The position numbers were made by a program, and so were the translations under genes. A stretch of DNA of 64,000 nt from SHZI01 sp031409515 (GTDB lineage: Bacteria; Pseudomonadota; Gammaproteobacteria; Steroidobacterales; GCA-2729495). The notes beneath the pieces are model-generated. The model did no database searches. It saw only the letters and a program-made list of their open reading frames with translations, and was not told the origin of the DNA. The DNA lies in assembly GCA_031409515.1 (NCBI GenBank), contig JANNXJ010000016.1, positions 186,001-250,000 on the forward strand, given 5' to 3'. Shown in pieces: positions 61,185 to 64,000 of the stretch. Every line of letters starts with the position of its first letter. Position 1 is the stretch's first letter.

Positions 61185-61859
61185 TCAGGCAGCAGCCTTC
61201 TGACGAAAGCGCCGGGCTGCTAGGCCGCCCACGGCCGTGGCCAGGAGCCAGATGGCGGGGGGTGCAGGGACGACCTGCAGGGAGGCATTGCCATAGGTGA
61301 GGGCGTAGTTGGTGGACGCGTCCGGCTTGAACCAACCGAGGGCGAACTGCGTCTGGTCGGCTCCCAGACTCACGATGGCCGTCTGATTTGGCAGCCCCAG
61401 CAAACCACTCAGGACCAGGAAACTGACATTGACGATATTGAGATCGGGGCCGATGGCCCCTGACGGATTAGCCTGACAAATAGCACTGGTATCGGTGATG
61501 GGGTCGCAGGACTGGGAGGCCTTGAAGACATCCAGCCGGGTGAGCGTGCCCTGAGCGGCAGACGCCGTTGTCACGGAGAGCGTGTCAAAGCCGAGCTCCC
61601 GGGAGGGAAACGGATTGGACGCAGGAGTCGGCGCGAGGACGACGGGGCCCACAAACTGCAGGGCCACCGGGTTCCAGCTGATCGAGAAGTCACCACCGTT
61701 GGTGAGGTCCGTGAAGCCACTACCCGTAACCGAGAAAGTGACCGTCTGACCAACGGTAACGTTTGGCGTCGCGGTCGCTATGTTGAGGCTGGCTGCCGAG
61801 GCATTAGCCCCCGCAAGAAGAGCAACGAGGGTGAGCAGGGTAGAAAATTTCGTGGCCAT
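61185..61859 (-). CDS. Exported cohesin-like protein with PEP-CTERM-type anchor
   Basis: 224 residues. Signal peptide (1-22, ending ANASA), a cohesin-type jelly-roll (SLNIATATPNVTVGQ... GGDFSISWNPVALQFVG, residues about 24-190) and the sorting signal VPAPPAIWLLATAVGG followed by ARRFR. Exosortase systems anchor such proteins at the surface. The next upstream gene on the same strand encodes a dockerin-bearing protease, the natural binding partner of a cohesin. Cohesin assignment is by pattern, without a search. Confidence 0.7.
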   Translation of the reverse strand: MATKFSTLLTLVALLAGANASAASLNIATATPNVTVGQTVTFSVTGSGFTDLTNGGDFSISWNPVALQFVGPVVLAPTPASNPFPSRELGFDTLSVTTASAAQGTLTRLDVFKASQSCDPITDTSAICQANPSGAIGPDLNIVNVSFLVLSGLLGLPNQTAIVSLGADQTQFALGWFKPDASTNYALTYGNASLQVVPAPPAIWLLATAVGGLAARRFRQKAAA

Positions 61860-61966
61860 GTTTCTTTTTCTTTCTATACGGAATATGGACTTAGAGGCCG
61901 AGCCTACCTCAGTTTAGAGCGCCGAAACAACGACACTTTGACATAAGCAGCAAGAATACCCTCGCG

Positions 61967-63793
61967 CTAGGGCAGCAGGCCCGACGCACCCGGTGCCTGG
62001 CCGAACCTAGCCTTCAGCAACGCGCCATCCTGGGAATCGACGATGCCGTTTCCATTCAGATCCCGATCCGGGAACGCTCCGGAGCCAAAGGCTGCCTTGA
62101 ACAAAGCGCCATCCTGGGAATCCACCACGCCGTTGTTGTTGAAATCGGGATCGCAGCGGTTGCCGTAGCCGTCCCCGTTGGTATCCAGCTGGCTGTTGCC
62201 GCCCGTATCCGGAACGAAGGGGCCATTCGCCACCCCGCTGCAGTTGTCCTGGCCATCGTGGGCACCATCGGCATCCGTATCGGTCAGCAGTTGCCAGGCC
62301 AGGCCATAGTCCCACTTGAAGCTCGACTTGCGCGTCACCCGCAGGGCGTACTGCGCGTTGGCAGGCACCAGGAACCAAAGGTTCTCGGTGTTCTCCAGAG
62401 TGCTCTGGGAACTGGCGACCGCCGGCAACCCGCCCGCCGCGAGGTCAATTACTGCCAGGTCCAGGTCCCGCAGGGTTGCCGTGGTCACGAAGTTCGAGCC
62501 GGTATTGCCCGGGGGGTCCGCCGTGGGGCCGCTGATATCCAGATTCCAGGCCAGTGAGGCCGTCAGCAGCCGGGGCGTGGCACTGATGGGCAGCGGGTAG
62601 GTTGCGACGCTGTTGCTGGCATTCGAGCCACCGAAGGCCGGGTCGTAGTCGAAGCCGCTGCTGGCAACGTTGGCGCCGGCGTTGCCGTCTTCGGTGCTGT
62701 TCTGTTCGCCGCCCTTGATGATCCAGTAGCTGTTCCGGACGTTCAGCTGCCCCGCTCCGTAGCGGCGATCCAGGCCATTGCCCGTCTGATTCCCAACCGT
62801 CCCCCGGTAGAGCGCCAGATTGGTCGGGTTCGGCGCGGAATTGTGGGTCACGCGATCAGCGCCAGCCATCAGGGCGGCCTTGATCACCTCGGAACGTTGC
62901 GCATTGCAGACCAGGACGCCGGCCCGGTTGGTCATGCCGGACGACACAGCGTCCGTGAGCGGGCACGGATTGGCGCTACCCGTTTCCAGAAGCAAGGCTG
63001 CCGCTGCCGAGACGTGGGGCGTGGCACTGCTGGTAGAGTTGATCGGGTCAACGATCTCGGGCCGGGCGCGCCCCGCGGTGTAGATGCTGTCCAGCGCGGG
63101 CGTGCTCACGAGATGCAGGCTGTCGCTGCGACCCACCGCCAGGACGTTGTAGGCACTCGCCAGCAGGGGCGCGGTGCTGGCGGTAACACCATCACCATTG
63201 TTCAGCCCGACCAGGTGGAGTATCTCGTCGGTTTCCACGAGCCAGTCCACCCGCCGCAGGACGTAGGTTTCAAAGGGCACGGCGGTGCCTATCCAGCTGC
63301 TATTCGAGATGCGGCTGGTGGAGACATCCGGGGTCGGGTCCTCATATGGCAATTCGGTATCCGGCAGGACCGTTTGCAGAAAGCCCGCACCCAGCCAGTC
63401 GTTGGCGCCGTAGGCAGCGATGTTGAGGATCCCCGGCGCAATAGACGTGATAATTCCAGAGGAATCCTGACCTCCATAGAAATCCCGGCCAACCCCGGTG
63501 GCATGCCCGGAGTACAAACCGTCGGGGGCACCGGATTCGTTGGTGATGGTCTTGTTAATGAACGCCGGGGCCTCACCAATGAACGCCGAGTCCGACGGGT
63601 CAGGCATCCAGGCCGACTGGCCGTTGACCTTCAAGCTCCCTTCGACCTGAGTGACCACCACCCCCGTGCCGTCGGGCACGGCCGCACCGAGCTCCTGCTG
63701 CAACTGGGTGTAGCCGATGTCGCTGTTGTGGTCCGCCAGCACAGCGGTCGAAGCGAGTGCGAGGCCCGCGGCGATAAAGTTCTTGTAGCGCAA
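61967..63793 (-). CDS. Subtilisin-like (S8) serine peptidase with C-terminal dockerin
   Basis: 608 residues. Signal peptide (1-20); S8 domain with His97 (SGHATGVG), Asn164 (ISNSSW) and Ser255 (TSSATPHVSAAAAL). The usual Asp position reads VVVTQVEG, so Gln50/Glu52 stand there. A domain of unknown role (about 380-500) follows, then calcium-type repeats DTDADGAHDGQDNC and two dockerin repeats (DFNNNGVVDSQD at 550-561, DLNGNGIVDSQD at 578-589). Secreted; likely tethered through the dockerin. Confidence 0.85.
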   Translation of the reverse strand: MRYKNFIAAGLALASTAVLADHNSDIGYTQLQQELGAAVPDGTGVVVTQVEGSLKVNGQSAWMPDPSDSAFIGEAPAFINKTITNESGAPDGLYSGHATGVGRDFYGGQDSSGIITSIAPGILNIAAYGANDWLGAGFLQTVLPDTELPYEDPTPDVSTSRISNSSWIGTAVPFETYVLRRVDWLVETDEILHLVGLNNGDGVTASTAPLLASAYNVLAVGRSDSLHLVSTPALDSIYTAGRARPEIVDPINSTSSATPHVSAAAALLLETGSANPCPLTDAVSSGMTNRAGVLVCNAQRSEVIKAALMAGADRVTHNSAPNPTNLALYRGTVGNQTGNGLDRRYGAGQLNVRNSYWIIKGGEQNSTEDGNAGANVASSGFDYDPAFGGSNASNSVATYPLPISATPRLLTASLAWNLDISGPTADPPGNTGSNFVTTATLRDLDLAVIDLAAGGLPAVASSQSTLENTENLWFLVPANAQYALRVTRKSSFKWDYGLAWQLLTDTDADGAHDGQDNCSGVANGPFVPDTGGNSQLDTNGDGYGNRCDPDFNNNGVVDSQDGALFKAAFGSGAFPDRDLNGNGIVDSQDGALLKARFGQAPGASGLLP

Positions 63794-63963
63794 GTTAGCG
63801 ACTCCCCCACGAAAACGACTGGCAGGCCCCGCTCAGTGTGACCGGAGTCTAATACAACGGGTATGACTTACCGATGAATCACACTAGGCCTATTCACGGC
63901 ACCACCGGGCTCGATTTGCCTTAATCAGGACCATTATCCCGGCGCCTGGCCCACGCCGTCTGT

Positions 63964-64000
63964 TCAAATCAGGTCAGGAAGCAGGCCCAAGGCACCACGC
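63964..64000 (-). CDS. Possible 3' end of a second dockerin-type gene (runs off the window)
   Basis: In one frame the reverse strand reads RGALGLLPDLI then stop, close to the GASGLLP ending of the S8 dockerin protease. This hints at a tandem relative beyond the window. Twelve codons are too few to be sure. 63794-63963 between them shows no gene. Confidence 0.3.
   Translation of the reverse strand, partial: RGALGLLPDLI

Overview
The window is high-GC DNA from a gammaproteobacterium. The block prmB-aroC-fimV-truA-accD-folC-dedD-cvpA-purF, the block nrdR-ribD-ribE-ribBA-ribH-nusB-thiL-pgpA, parCE, and a complete EF-P lysylation set (efp, epmA, epmB) all follow gammaproteobacterial gene orders. 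Species cannot be read from the sequence. PEP-CTERM-like anchors and a dockerin protease suggest an environmental, surface-attaching organism. No rRNA, tRNA, CRISPR array or IS transposase was seen.

Layout. 1-9.8 kb: minus-strand housekeeping and FimV block. 9.9-15.6 kb: psd, epmA, efp and epmB, interrupted between epmA and efp by a 2.24-kb segment (MocR-type regulator plus two small membrane proteins) flanked by 129-bp direct repeats made of the two gene ends. 15.7-19.7 kb: a FimX-like degenerate c-di-GMP protein and a second FimV-like protein, possibly a polar or type IV pilus module. 19.7-23.9 kb: topoisomerase IV. 24.0-26.5 kb: rubrerythrin, Fe-S reductase and DUF3501 operon behind a palindromic operator. 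26.5-28.9 kb: xseB, a membrane protein and a Ser/Thr kinase fused to a cyclic-nucleotide-binding domain. 28.9-34.7 kb: riboflavin, thiamine and nusB operon ending in nrdR.

34.65-45.79 kb is an integrated element of about 11.1 kb. It sits in the 5' end of nrdR and separates nrdR from glyA, its usual upstream neighbour. The 15-bp core ACTGCAGAAAGGGCA is present at both ends. The original nrdR ATG is stranded beside glyA, and the element supplies a new Shine-Dalgarno and TTG start, so nrdR survives under new expression signals. The element carries an integrase, a RepA/KaiC-like ATPase with 11-bp iterons behind it, small- and large-terminase-like genes, a very short tape-measure-like protein and a PEP-CTERM-like cargo protein, but no recognisable portal, capsid or tail genes. 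A paired heptamer GTTGCAC-N4-GTTGCAC occurs near both ends and once, inverted, in the middle. It looks like a phage satellite or a minimal, reduced prophage and is the most unusual system in the window.

45.8-64 kb: glyA, a histone-deacetylase-like enzyme, ettA, a KAS III enzyme, purL, a lone T6SS-type FHA protein, a Fur-box-preceded feoA-feoB-Cys-rich operon, a protein resembling plant red chlorophyll catabolite reductase, and a neighbouring pair: a PEP-CTERM-anchored cohesin-like protein and a subtilisin-like protease with a C-terminal dockerin. That pair suggests a cohesin-dockerin surface tether for a protease.
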